A stretch of DNA of 64,000 nt from Mycobacterium sp. GA-2829. Lineage in GTDB: Bacteria > Actinomycetota > Actinomycetes > Mycobacteriales > Mycobacteriaceae. The stretch is taken from positions 61,875 to 125,874 of the forward strand of contig NZ_LQIT01000010.1 of assembly GCF_001499965.1 (NCBI RefSeq), read 5' to 3'. A program made the translations under genes and the position numbers. Shown here in pieces: positions 56,166 to 64,000 of the stretch. The notes under the pieces were generated by a model that saw only the letters and a program-made list of their open reading frames with translations, searched no databases and was not told where the DNA came from. Numbering within the stretch: position 1 is the stretch's first letter; each line of letters opens with the position of its first letter.

Positions 56166-58007
56166 GTGGCGCTCTACCGCAAGTACCGACCGGCGACCTT
56201 CGCGGAGGTGGTCGGGCAGGAGCACGTCACCGAACCACTGTCGACCGCGCTGTCGGCGAACCGGATCAACCACGCCTACCTCTTCTCCGGCCCCCGCGGC
56301 TGCGGTAAGACGTCGTCGGCGCGCATCCTGGCCCGCTCCCTGAACTGCGAGCAGGGGCCCACCCCGACACCGTGCGGCGTCTGCGACTCCTGTGTGGCGC
56401 TCGCACCCAACGGTCCGGGCAACATGGACGTCACCGAACTCGACGCGGCCAGCCACGGCGGCGTCGACGACACCCGCGAACTGCGCGACCGCGCCTTCTA
56501 CGCCCCGGCGCAGTCCCGCTACCGCATCTTCATCGTCGACGAAGCGCACATGGTCACCACGGCCGGTTTCAACGCGCTGCTCAAGATCGTCGAGGAGCCG
56601 CCGGAGCACCTGATCTTCGTGTTCGCCACCACCGAACCGGAGAAGGTGCTGCCGACCATCCGGTCGCGCACCCACCACTACCCGTTCCGGCTGCTGGCGC
56701 CCAAGACCATGCGCACGCTGCTGGAACGCATCTGCGCCGACGAGGGCGTGACCGTCGACGATGCGGTGTATCCGCTGGTCATCCGTGCCGGTGGCGGCTC
56801 ACCGCGTGACACGCTGTCGGTGCTCGACCAGCTGCTCGCGGGCGCGGCGAACAACCACGTCGAGTACGGCCGCGCGCTGGCGCTGCTGGGCGCCACCGAC
56901 GTCGCGCTGATCGACGATGCGGTGGACGCGCTGGCCGCGGGCGACGCCGCCGCGCTGTTCGGGGCCGTGGAATCCGTCATCGACGCCGGACACGATCCGC
57001 GACGGTTCGCGATCGACCTGCTCGAACGGTTCCGCGATCTGATCGTGCTGCAGGCGGTGCCCGACGCCGCCGCGCGCGGCGTGGTCGACGCACCCGGCGA
57101 CGTGCTCGAGCGGATGCGGGAACAGGCCGCCCGGCTGGGGACCGCGACGCTGACCCGGTACGCCGAGGTGGTGCACGCCGGGCTGGGGGAGATGCGCGGT
57201 GCGACCGCACCGCGGCTGCTGCTCGAGGTGGTCTGCGCGCGGCTGCTGTTGCCGTCGGCCAGCGACACGGAATCGGCGCTGCTGCAACGGGTCGAGCGCA
57301 TCGAGATGCGGCTGGACATGTCGATCCCCGCCTCCGAGATGCCGGCCGGGGCTCCTCGCGCCGCCGTCGAACCGGCGAAGACGTTCACCCGCAAGAGTCA
57401 GGCCGCACCCGCGGCCGAACCGGCACCTGCCGCCGTTGCTCCTGAGCCGCCCGCTCCGGAACCGCCGCCTGAACCGACACCGCCGTCACCGCCTCCCGTG
57501 CGCCCGCCGTCCGATCCGGTGGTCGAGGCGCCACCCGCGGCGGCCCCCGCTGCGACCGGGGCGCCCAACGCGGCCGCCGTGCGCAGTATGTGGACCACCG
57601 TGCGCGAGAAGGTGCGTCAGCGCAGCCGGACCATCGACGTGATGCTCGCCGGTGCGATCGTGCGCGCGGTCGAAGGCGACACGCTCGTCCTCAGCCACGA
57701 ATCCGCGCCGCTGGCGAAACGCCTTGTCGAGCAGCGGAACTCGGACGTCATTCGCGAGGCGCTCAAGGATGCGCTCGGCGTCAACTGGACGATCCGGTGC
57801 GAGGCCGGCGGCGGGCCCGCCCAGCCGAACGCCGAACCGGCCCGGCCCAAAGCGCCTGCCGCCCCGCCGGAGCCACCGGTCGACGACGAGGAGAGCATGC
57901 TCGCCGAGGCGGTCCACCAGGACGCCGCGCCCCGTCGCGATCCGGAGGAGGTCGCCCTCGAACTGCTGCAGAACGAACTCGGCGCCCGGCGGATAGACGG
58001 CGCCTAA
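56166..58007 (+). CDS. dnaX: DNA polymerase III subunits gamma/tau
   Basis: Clamp-loader ATPase of 613 residues. Walker A is GPRGCGKT (42-49), zinc cysteines are in LNCEQGPTPTPCGVCDSC, Walker B is FIVDEAH, and the SRC-like sensor follows. Domain III ends near residue 370. A Pro/Ala/Glu-rich linker (about 390-470) leads to a tau-type C-terminal domain. No obvious programmed frameshift signal was noticed. The start is GTG 56166. It overlaps the convergent CFA-synthase gene by 4 bp. Confidence 0.95.
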   Translation: MALYRKYRPATFAEVVGQEHVTEPLSTALSANRINHAYLFSGPRGCGKTSSARILARSLNCEQGPTPTPCGVCDSCVALAPNGPGNMDVTELDAASHGGVDDTRELRDRAFYAPAQSRYRIFIVDEAHMVTTAGFNALLKIVEEPPEHLIFVFATTEPEKVLPTIRSRTHHYPFRLLAPKTMRTLLERICADEGVTVDDAVYPLVIRAGGGSPRDTLSVLDQLLAGAANNHVEYGRALALLGATDVALIDDAVDALAAGDAAALFGAVESVIDAGHDPRRFAIDLLERFRDLIVLQAVPDAAARGVVDAPGDVLERMREQAARLGTATLTRYAEVVHAGLGEMRGATAPRLLLEVVCARLLLPSASDTESALLQRVERIEMRLDMSIPASEMPAGAPRAAVEPAKTFTRKSQAAPAAEPAPAAVAPEPPAPEPPPEPTPPSPPPVRPPSDPVVEAPPAAAPAATGAPNAAAVRSMWTTVREKVRQRSRTIDVMLAGAIVRAVEGDTLVLSHESAPLAKRLVEQRNSDVIREALKDALGVNWTIRCEAGGGPAQPNAEPARPKAPAAPPEPPVDDEESMLAEAVHQDAAPRRDPEEVALELLQNELGARRIDGA

Positions 58008-59290
58008 GCCGTCCACCACGGCCGCAGCGGCAGCCCGCCGTCGTTGCCGTTCTCGTCGAGCTTGACCGCCAGGACCTGGTGCAGCTGAACGATATTCGTC
58101 TCGAAGCCCAGCCGTGAGCCGGCCATGTAGAGCCCCCACACCTTCGCGGTGCCGAGCCCGACCTCGTCGACCGCCTCATCCCAGTGGTCGACGAGGTTGC
58201 GGCACCAGTCGCGCAGCGTCATCGCGTAGTGGTGGCGCAGATTCTCCTCGTGCACCACCTCGAGGCCGACGTCCTGGGCCTCGGTGATGATGCGGCCGGA
58301 CCCGGTGAGCTCCCCGTCGGGGAACACGTAGCGGTCGATGAACCCACCGGCCGAGGCCACCGACTTGTTGTCCGGCCGCGTGATGCAGTGGTTGAGCAGC
58401 AGCCCGCCGTTACGCAACTTCGATTGCAGGAACCCGAAATACGACGGGTAGTTGTGCACGCCGATGTGTTCGGTCAGCCCGATCGACGAGACCGCGTCGA
58501 ACCCGATCTCGCGCACGTCGCGGTAATCGCTGTGCCGGATCTCGGCGAGCTCGGTCAGCCCCTCCTCGGCGATGGCCTTCTGACCCCACAGCGCCTGCTC
58601 CTTCGACAGGGTTACGCCGATCGCCTTCACGCCGTGGCGGGCCGCGTAGCGCACCATGCCACCCCAGCCGCAGCCGACGTCGAGCAGTCGGTCACCGGGC
58701 TGCAGGCGCAGCTTCTCGAACACCAGCCGGTACTTGTTCTCCTGCGCCTCCTCCAGCGTCGCATCCGGATTCGGGTAGCACGCGCAGGTGTAGGTCATCG
58801 ACGGTCCGAGCACCCACTCGTAGAACGCATTCGATACGTCGTAGTGGTGGTGGATCACCTCGGCGTCACGGGTCTTGCTGTGCCGCAGCCCTTCCGCGAT
58901 CCGGCGCCACCGCGGCAGCGTCTCCTGCGGCGGCGGAGCGATCGGCTTGAAGTGCTCGAGACCGATGGACCGCACGATGTGCGCCAACACCTTGGCCGGT
59001 GGAAGTTTGAACTCCATCTTGTCGGTCAGCGAGCGCAGCAGGTCGTACGGATCACCGGGGTGCACACCGACCATGTCCAGGTCGCCGGAGACGTACGCGC
59101 GGGCCAACCCGAGGTCATTCGGCGCCGTCGCCAGATACGTGGTGCCCCTCGGCGTCTTGAGGTCGAGTCCGAGCGTGGCGTCCTCGGGCCCGGCGGTGCT
59201 GCCGTCGTACGCCCGGAACTTCAACGGTTCCCGGCCCGCGACCAGAATCTCCAGGATCTCCGCCAGCGTCAGCTTCTGGTTGTTCGTCAC
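58004..59290 (-). CDS. Cyclopropane-fatty-acyl-phospholipid synthase family methyltransferase
   Basis: 428-residue SAM-dependent methyltransferase acting on membrane phospholipid acyl chains (Rv3720 type). The SAM motif I LLDVGCGWGGMVRYAA is near residue 200, IHHHYDVSNAFYEWVLGPSMTYTCA precedes it, and EHIGVHNYPSYF and the late YVFPDGEL are family marks. The N-terminal 150 residues are the helical CFA extension. GTG 59290 follows GGAGG by 5 bp; ATG 59323, overlapping the upstream stop, would add 11 residues. The product could be a cyclopropane or methyl branch. Confidence 0.9.
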   Translation of the reverse strand: MTNNQKLTLAEILEILVAGREPLKFRAYDGSTAGPEDATLGLDLKTPRGTTYLATAPNDLGLARAYVSGDLDMVGVHPGDPYDLLRSLTDKMEFKLPPAKVLAHIVRSIGLEHFKPIAPPPQETLPRWRRIAEGLRHSKTRDAEVIHHHYDVSNAFYEWVLGPSMTYTCACYPNPDATLEEAQENKYRLVFEKLRLQPGDRLLDVGCGWGGMVRYAARHGVKAIGVTLSKEQALWGQKAIAEEGLTELAEIRHSDYRDVREIGFDAVSSIGLTEHIGVHNYPSYFGFLQSKLRNGGLLLNHCITRPDNKSVASAGGFIDRYVFPDGELTGSGRIITEAQDVGLEVVHEENLRHHYAMTLRDWCRNLVDHWDEAVDEVGLGTAKVWGLYMAGSRLGFETNIVQLHQVLAVKLDENGNDGGLPLRPWWTA

Positions 59291-59319
59291 AGCTGCCTCC
59301 ACACTTCTCGCGCCACCAC

Positions 59320-60699
59320 TCATCGTCGCTGTACCGCCTTCGCGTACAGGTCGAGTAGACGTGAATCGGGGTCGTACGCCTTCTTGACCGTCTTGTACGT
59401 CTCGCCGCCGTAGAGTTCGTCGAACTCCTCGCGGGAGTAGTACGCATCCGAGTACAGCGACTTGTGCCCGTCGAACTCGCTCACCTTCTGCTCGATGAGC
59501 CGGTTGGTGTGCCCCTCGGTGGGCCCGACCGGTACCGACGACCAGAATCCCACGTTGACGTAGGTGTAGCCCGGCCGGATCGGATACAGCGGCCAGCTGG
59601 TGTCGTCGCGTAACCGCAACGGGCACAACCAGATCGGCTCGATAGGCACGCTCTGCAGGAACCACGACACGAAGTCGACGGTGCGCCCGATCGGCACCTC
59701 GATGTCCTGGACCACGCGCTCGCGGGGCGGTCGGCCGTTGCGGATCTCGATGCGGTCGGCGATGTCGAAGCGCTGATCGTAGCCGATCAGCTTCCAGTAG
59801 AAACTGCTGCGGCGCAGCCGTCGCGGCCAGAACCGTCGGATCGTCGGGTTCTGCGCGCCGAACGCCCGTGAGCACCAGAACCAGTCGGTGTCCCAGCGCC
59901 ACAGGTAATCGTGGATGGTCAGCCGGTCGTGCTTCTCCCCGTCGGGATGCTGGATGGATCGGTAGTAGATCTGCCGTCCGGTGTAGTCGCTGACCGGTCC
60001 CGGCGTCGTGGTCCTGGCGCCCAGGCACAGGTAGCTTTCGTCGGCGCTGAACACCACACCGTCGAGGTAGTCGACGGGTTCGCCGTCCAGCCCGCCGGTC
60101 TCGACGATGCGGTCCATGGTCTCGACCAGGTCGGTCAGCGAACAGAAACGCAGGTGCCGCAACGCCACGAACGGTGCGACCTTCTCCAACTCGATCTTCA
60201 ACCGAACCGAATAGCCAAGCGTGCCATACGAGTTCGGGAACGCATGGAACAGATCGGCATTCTGGTCTCGGGTGGCGGTCACCACTTCGCCTGCACCGGT
60301 GAGGATGTCCATCTCCAGCACCGATTCGTGCGGCAGCCCGTTACGGAATGACGTCGACTCGATGCCCAGCCCGGTGACCGCGCCGCCGAGGGTGATCGTC
60401 TTGAGCTGCGGCACCACCAGCGGCGCGAGGCCGTGGGGCAGCGTCGCGGCGACGAGGTCCTCGTAGGTGCACATCCCCGCGACGTCGGCGGTGCGCGTAT
60501 CGGGGTCGACGGCGATCACGCCGGTCAGCCCGGATACGTCGAGCCCCTTGACGTCGGATTTCGCGCGGGCACGGAACAGGTTGGAGGTTGGTTTGGCGAG
60601 GCGCACTGCGGCTGTCTGCGGAATCGCCCGGTAGCTGGCGAGTAGCCGCTCCACGCCCTCGGCGTGAGCAGCCCGTGCGTCGGTCGGAGCAACAGACAC
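59320..60699 (-). CDS. FAD-binding (DHCR24/TmsA-like) oxidoreductase
   Basis: 459-residue flavoprotein with a PCMH-type FAD domain: DVSGLTGVIAVDPDTRTADVAGMCTYEDLV and then LKTITLGGAVTGLGIES. The C-terminal half is that of plant/animal delta-24 sterol reductase relatives. It is paired with the CFA synthase (30 bp apart, or overlapping if that gene starts at 59323). The same pairing makes 10-methyl fatty acids elsewhere, where the flavoprotein reduces the methylene formed by the methyltransferase; here that is inference. Confidence 0.87.
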   Translation of the reverse strand: MSVAPTDARAAHAEGVERLLASYRAIPQTAAVRLAKPTSNLFRARAKSDVKGLDVSGLTGVIAVDPDTRTADVAGMCTYEDLVAATLPHGLAPLVVPQLKTITLGGAVTGLGIESTSFRNGLPHESVLEMDILTGAGEVVTATRDQNADLFHAFPNSYGTLGYSVRLKIELEKVAPFVALRHLRFCSLTDLVETMDRIVETGGLDGEPVDYLDGVVFSADESYLCLGARTTTPGPVSDYTGRQIYYRSIQHPDGEKHDRLTIHDYLWRWDTDWFWCSRAFGAQNPTIRRFWPRRLRRSSFYWKLIGYDQRFDIADRIEIRNGRPPRERVVQDIEVPIGRTVDFVSWFLQSVPIEPIWLCPLRLRDDTSWPLYPIRPGYTYVNVGFWSSVPVGPTEGHTNRLIEQKVSEFDGHKSLYSDAYYSREEFDELYGGETYKTVKKAYDPDSRLLDLYAKAVQRR

Positions 60700-60762
60700 G
60701 GATATACGCTAGTCCGCGGTCGCAGCCGATGCGACCGCACCGCGACGAAGGAGTGTCACATC

Positions 60763-61206
60763 ATGGGACAGGTCAGCGCGTCGAGCACCGTCTTGATCAA
60801 CGCCGAACCCGCGGCGGTGCTGGCGGCGGTCGCCGACTACCAGACCGTACGGCCCAAGATCCTCTCCGAGCACTACCGTGACTACCGGGTGCTCGAAGGC
60901 GGCCAGGGTGCGGGCACCGTCGCCACCTGGAAGCTGCAGGCGACCAAATCGCGCGTCCGGGACGTCAAGGCGAGCGTGGACATCGCCGGCCACACCGTCA
61001 TCGAGAAGGACGCGAACTCCACCCTGGTGACCAACTACACCGTCGCACCGGCCGGTCCTGGGTCGTCGGTGACGGTCAAGACGTCCTGGACCGGCGCGGG
61101 CGGCGTCAAGGGCTTCTTCGAGAAGACCTTCGCCCCGCTGGGCCTGAAGAAGATCCAGGCCGAGGTGCTCGAGAACCTCAAGCGCGAGGTCGAGAAGGGC
61201 GCCTAG
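60763..61206 (+). CDS. SRPBCC family protein
   Basis: 147-residue START/Bet v1-like ligand-binding fold (Rv3718c type). SASSTVLINAEPAAVLAAVADYQTVRPKIL gives the first strand and helices, with YRVLEGGQGAGTVATWKL and a long C-terminal helix (LGLKKIQAEVLENLKREVEKG). It probably binds a lipid or polyketide-like molecule in the cytoplasm. ATG 60763 follows AAGGAGTGTC. It diverges from the FAD gene and overlaps the convergent amidase gene by 4 bp. Confidence 0.88.
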   Translation: MGQVSASSTVLINAEPAAVLAAVADYQTVRPKILSEHYRDYRVLEGGQGAGTVATWKLQATKSRVRDVKASVDIAGHTVIEKDANSTLVTNYTVAPAGPGSSVTVKTSWTGAGGVKGFFEKTFAPLGLKKIQAEVLENLKREVEKGA

Positions 61207-61949
61207 CCCGAGGTCGCCAGGAACGCCGCGATACCCCGCACCACCGCGTCGGCGTACCGCTGCCTGCCCTCCGGCGTCTTCATCAGCGCCGAATCGGCCG
61301 GGTTCTTCATGTTGCCCAGCTCGACGAGGATCGACGGGTACTGCGCGAGGTTGAGCCCGGCGATGTCGCTGCGCGGGTTGAGGCCGCTGGATCCGATGTA
61401 GGTCGACGGGACGAATCCGGACCCCGACAGCTGGTCGCGCATGACGCGGGCGAACTGCACGGCGGGGCCGGCCTGCGCCTCGTTGAGCGGCGGCGACGAG
61501 TACAGCACGTGGAAGCCGCGGCCGGTGGGCGGGCCGCCGTCGGCGTGCACCGAGACGATCGCGTTGGGCTTGACGGAATTGGCCAGTGCGGCACGTTCGT
61601 CGACGCACGGGCCGAGGGCGTTGTCGTTGCCCCGTGACATCGCGGTGCGCACGCCGAGCGCGGTCAGGGCGGCCCGGATGCGCAGCGTGGTGTCCCAGGC
61701 GAACGTGTGCTCGGGGTAGCCGTCCTCGGTCGACGTGCCGCTGGCCTGGCAGTCCTTCGTGCCGCCGCGGCCGGTCGGCACCTGGCGGCTGATCGAGGCG
61801 TCGTTGGCGCCGTTGTGGCCGGGATCGAGGAAGACGATCTTGCCTGCGATGTTGGCGGGCGCGGCGGCGGCGGGCGTACTGGCGAAGGTCGACGCGGCGA
61901 TCAGCAGGCTGGTGGCGATCGCGGCTCCGACACGCAGGCTGGCAGGCAC
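61203..61949 (-). CDS. ami1: N-acetylmuramoyl-L-alanine amidase, Amidase_3 type
   Basis: Zinc-dependent cell-wall hydrolase that separates daughter cells; 248 residues with a Sec signal (cleavage near AAAA, residue 29). Zinc ligands and catalytic Glu are in FLDPGHNG, YPEHTFAW, VSVHADGGP and ILVELGNMKN. TKDCQAS and NALGPCVDER supply the disulphide pair. GTG 61949 matches the Rv3717 (241-residue) length. It has no separate cell-wall-binding domain, as in that homologue. Confidence 0.92.
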   Translation of the reverse strand: MPASLRVGAAIATSLLIAASTFASTPAAAAPANIAGKIVFLDPGHNGANDASISRQVPTGRGGTKDCQASGTSTEDGYPEHTFAWDTTLRIRAALTALGVRTAMSRGNDNALGPCVDERAALANSVKPNAIVSVHADGGPPTGRGFHVLYSSPPLNEAQAGPAVQFARVMRDQLSGSGFVPSTYIGSSGLNPRSDIAGLNLAQYPSILVELGNMKNPADSALMKTPEGRQRYADAVVRGIAAFLATSG

Positions 61950-62060
61950 GGCCGCCACCGTAGCCCGCTCGCCGACTAGGCTTGAAGCCAGAAGCGCCGG
62001 ATATGGGCGAGAGAAACCAAGTCGAGACCAACGCGACATCAATACGCAAGGGGATCAGGC

Positions 62061-62393
62061 ATGCAACCCGGTGGCCAGCCCGACATGTCCGCACTGCTCG
62101 CGCAGGCGCAGCAGATGCAGCAGCAACTCATGGAAGCCCAGGAATCCCTGGCCAACTCCGAGGTGCACGGTCAGGCCGGCGGCGGTCTGGTGCAGGTGAC
62201 GATGAAGGGCAGCGGTGAGGTGACCTCCGTCGCCATCGATCCCAAGGTCGTCGACCCCGACGACGTCGAGACGCTGCAGGATCTGGTGGTCGGCGCGATC
62301 GCCGACGCCTCCAAGCAGGTCACCATCCTCGCGCACGATCGGCTCGGGCCGCTCGCAGGCGGGATGGGCGGCCTGGGCATCCCGGGCCTCTGA
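62061..62393 (+). CDS. YbaB/EbfC family nucleoid-associated protein
   Basis: 110-residue DNA-binding dimer of the YbaB/EbfC family. The N-terminal Gln-rich helix ([20 protein letters not shown]), the strand motif [22 protein letters not shown] and a C-terminal helix with a Gly-rich tail are complete. It lies one base before recR, its constant partner in bacteria, which ties it to DNA repair or replication structure. ATG 62061 has an AAGGGGAT site. Confidence 0.93.
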   Translation: MQPGGQPDMSALLAQAQQMQQQLMEAQESLANSEVHGQAGGGLVQVTMKGSGEVTSVAIDPKVVDPDDVETLQDLVVGAIADASKQVTILAHDRLGPLAGGMGGLGIPGL

Positions 62394-62394
62394 C

Positions 62395-63006
62395 TTGTTC
62401 GAAGGGCCCGTCCAGGATCTGATCGACGAACTCGGCAAGCTGCCGGGTATCGGTCCGAAGAGCGCGCAGCGCATCGCGTTCCACCTGCTGAGCGTCGAGC
62501 CGCCGGACATCGACCGGTTGACCGCGGTGCTCAACCGCATCCGCGACGGGGTGAAGTTCTGCGAGGTGTGCGGCAACGTCTCCGACGCCGACCGGTGCCG
62601 CATCTGCAGCGATCCGCGGCGCGACGCCGCGCTGGTGTGTGTGGTCGAGGAACCAAAGGATGTGCAGGCCGTCGAGCGCACGCGGGAGTTCCGCGGCCGC
62701 TATCACGTGCTCGGTGGTGCGCTCGACCCGCTCAGCGGCATCGGGCCCGATCAGCTGCGCATCCGCGAGCTGCTGAACCGGATCGGCGAACGGGTCGACG
62801 GCGTCGACGTCTCCGAGGTCATCATCGCCACCGACCCGAACACCGAGGGGGAGGCGACGGCCACCTATCTCGTGCGGATGCTGCGCGACATCCCCGGGCT
62901 GACCGTCACGCGGATCGCCTCCGGGCTGCCGATGGGCGGCGACCTCGAATTCGCCGACGAGCTCACCCTGGGCCGGGCGCTGGCGGGCCGCCGCGCGATG
63001 GCTTGA
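62395..63006 (+). CDS. recR: Recombination mediator RecR
   Basis: 203-residue DNA-binding clamp that helps load RecA in the RecFOR pathway. A helix-hairpin-helix ([17 protein letters not shown], 16-32), a zinc finger (CEVCG...CRIC, about 57-72) and a Toprim domain ([17 protein letters not shown]) are in the expected order. TTG 62395 is used as start, one base after the EbfC stop, and gives the exact family length. Confidence 0.95.
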   Translation: MFEGPVQDLIDELGKLPGIGPKSAQRIAFHLLSVEPPDIDRLTAVLNRIRDGVKFCEVCGNVSDADRCRICSDPRRDAALVCVVEEPKDVQAVERTREFRGRYHVLGGALDPLSGIGPDQLRIRELLNRIGERVDGVDVSEVIIATDPNTEGEATATYLVRMLRDIPGLTVTRIASGLPMGGDLEFADELTLGRALAGRRAMA

Positions 63007-63051
63007 TCCGCGGTGGCCTAGTTGTCAGACCCCCCAGGCACCATGCTCGGT

Positions 63052-63876
63052 ATGAGCAACGTGATTCTGGGCGGGGAGGCGGTCGCCGCCGGCGTGGTGA
63101 CCCGGCACGAGCTGCGACGCGACTACACGGTGCTGTACCGCGGTGTGTTCCTCGCGAAGAAGCGCACCCCGACACTGCGCGACCGTGCGATCGGCGCGTG
63201 GCTGGCGACGCGCAGGCGCGGTGTGGTGGCCGGGGTGGCGGCCTCCGGTCTGCACGGCGTCCCGCCCGTCGATCCCGACCACCCCATCGAGGTGGCCGGG
63301 GTGACCTGCGGCGCGCAGCCCGGGCTGATCCCACGCGCTGAGCCTGTCGCCGACGACGAGACCGTGCTGCTGTGCGGGCTGCCGGTCACCACGCTCGCGC
63401 GCACCGCCTTCGACGTGGCGCGCCACCTCGACCGCGCCGACGCGTTGGCCCGCCTCGACGCGCTGATGTGGCACGCCCCGTTCGACCTCGACGACGTCGC
63501 AGCGCTGGCCGAGCGGTATCCGCGTGCCCACGGCCTGCGTCAGCTGCAGGAACTGCTGCCGCTGGTCGACGGCGGGGCGGCGTCGATGCGGGAGAGCGGT
63601 ATCCGGCTGTGGCTGCACGACGCGGGCCTGCCACGGCCACTGACCGCGGTCTCGGCTGGCGACACCACCCTGGAGATGGCGTGGCCGGGGTATCAGGTGG
63701 CCGTCGAGAGCCGCGGCGACGACACCCGCACCCGGATGCTCACCGAGCAGGGCTGGATCGTCATCCGCGTGGGCGTCGACGAGCACCCGCACGACTGGCT
63801 GGCGCGCGTGTGCGCGGCGTTGGTCAGCAGGGGATGTCCGATCGCGCCTGCGACTGTGTTGCCGCGGGTGGCCTAG
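63052..63876 (+). CDS. AbiEi-antitoxin-like/DUF559-like protein
   Basis: 274 residues resembling the common mycobacterial proteins labelled type IV toxin-antitoxin AbiEi-family or DUF559. The N-terminal part has RHELRRDYTVLYRGVFLAKK and a VAGVAASGLHGVPPV helix. The C-terminal third (SGIRLWLHDAGLP, LEMAWPGYQVAVE and the GWIVIRV strand) resembles a very-short-patch-repair endonuclease core, with Glu in QVAVES. No toxin gene is adjacent. ATG 63052 was chosen; ATG 63043 is possible. An IS481 end begins 2 bp after the stop. Confidence 0.7.
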   Translation: MSNVILGGEAVAAGVVTRHELRRDYTVLYRGVFLAKKRTPTLRDRAIGAWLATRRRGVVAGVAASGLHGVPPVDPDHPIEVAGVTCGAQPGLIPRAEPVADDETVLLCGLPVTTLARTAFDVARHLDRADALARLDALMWHAPFDLDDVAALAERYPRAHGLRQLQELLPLVDGGAASMRESGIRLWLHDAGLPRPLTAVSAGDTTLEMAWPGYQVAVESRGDDTRTRMLTEQGWIVIRVGVDEHPHDWLARVCAALVSRGCPIAPATVLPRVA

Positions 63877-63877
63877 G

Positions 63878-64000
63878 TGTACCGGGCAGTCAGGTTGTTG
63901 ACAGTCGGCTGATCGGGGGTTGACCTCCGATGGCTGAGTGGCGGCGTTGATTGTTGTAGTGCTCAAGCCACGGGGCAAGCGCAGCGCAGCGGGCGTCGTT
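63878..64000 (-). mobile_element. End of an IS481-family insertion sequence, cut by window edge
   Basis: The boundary is inferred at TGTACCGGGCAG (63878), with TGT as expected for an IS481 end and a second TGTTGACA nearby. The transposase reading frame on the minus strand ends inside it. The element lies directly against the stop codon of the preceding gene. The other end and target duplication are outside the window. Confidence 0.7.
63890..64000 (-). CDS. IS481-family transposase, C-terminal 36 residues only
   Basis: The visible minus-strand frame reads WLEHYNNQRRHSAIGGQPPISRL followed by TGA at 63892-63890. This is the standard C-terminus of DDE (rve) transposases of the IS481 group: helix after the catalytic Glu, then HYN-x-x-RRHSA and a PPISR tail. 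The rest of the protein, including the catalytic triad, lies beyond the window, so it cannot be judged whether the element is intact. Confidence 0.85.
   Translation of the reverse strand, partial: NDARCAALAPWLEHYNNQRRHSAIGGQPPISRLSTT

Overview
The window is high-GC actinobacterial DNA, almost certainly a fast-growing mycobacterium (Mycolicibacterium type). The evidence is LpqH, LucA, DnaZX, LigC/PolD and Ami1 homologues in an order that matches the M. tuberculosis Rv3715c-Rv3731 and Rv3752c-Rv3763 regions. It also has many GTG starts, 4-bp stop/start overlaps and leaderless-looking starts. Names and synteny come from memory of these families, not from a search. No gene-free stretch exceeds about 300 bases. 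The longest, 9041-9324, holds a tRNA-distal terminator and an unexplained pair of interlocking inverted repeats.

Region 1 (1-9078) is a conserved mycobacterial core. It holds a truncated SDR, a histidine phosphatase, an APH-fold kinase, a LapA-like membrane protein, a complete osmoprotectant ABC importer (proXVWZ) coupled to a glycolipid-binding-domain protein, tyrA, a TadA partner protein with tadA, and tRNA-Ser(CGA) with a strong terminator.

Region 2 (9079-25032) is more variable. It has small exported proteins, a PBP-lipo-like transpeptidase, and a B12-dependent diol/glycerol dehydratase whose large and medium subunits are fused, with its reactivase. It also has lpqH, tgt, a P450, a saccharopine-dehydrogenase-like enzyme, an amino-acid ABC importer with a binding-protein/permease fusion, gluQ and one ligC. 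Tgt and GluQ together imply queuosine salvage and glutamylation of tRNA-Asp.

Region 3 (25033-46542) is the most interesting part. It is a dense set of short, mostly divergent oxidoreductase operons: one GMC enzyme, three P450s and a ferredoxin, six classical SDRs (one mycofactocin-type), an NmrA-like protein, two nitroreductases, two LLM flavin enzymes, a VOC protein, an MBL hydrolase and an NTF2-like protein. It also carries a LuxR-type ATPase regulator, an ECF sigma factor with a cupin partner, and a TetR regulator at the right edge. Six 16-bp imperfect palindromes matching CTrTAC-N4-GTAyAG sit in the promoter gaps, one of them just upstream of the TetR gene. I read this as a TetR-controlled catabolic regulon for an unknown lipophilic substrate, placed between two ligC paralogues.

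Region 4 (46543-64000) returns to the core. It holds a DUF222/HNH (13E12-type) protein, the second ligC with its PolD-type primase-polymerase, a WGxxGxxG small protein, a DapB-like dehydrogenase, a TetR regulator, a PepA-like protease, lucA, tRNA-Ser(GGA), the SRP RNA, the Rv3722c-type aminotransferase, dnaX, a CFA-synthase/FAD-oxidoreductase pair, an SRPBCC protein, the Ami1 amidase, EbfC, recR and an AbiEi-like protein. The end of an IS481-family element begins directly after the last gene and runs off the window.
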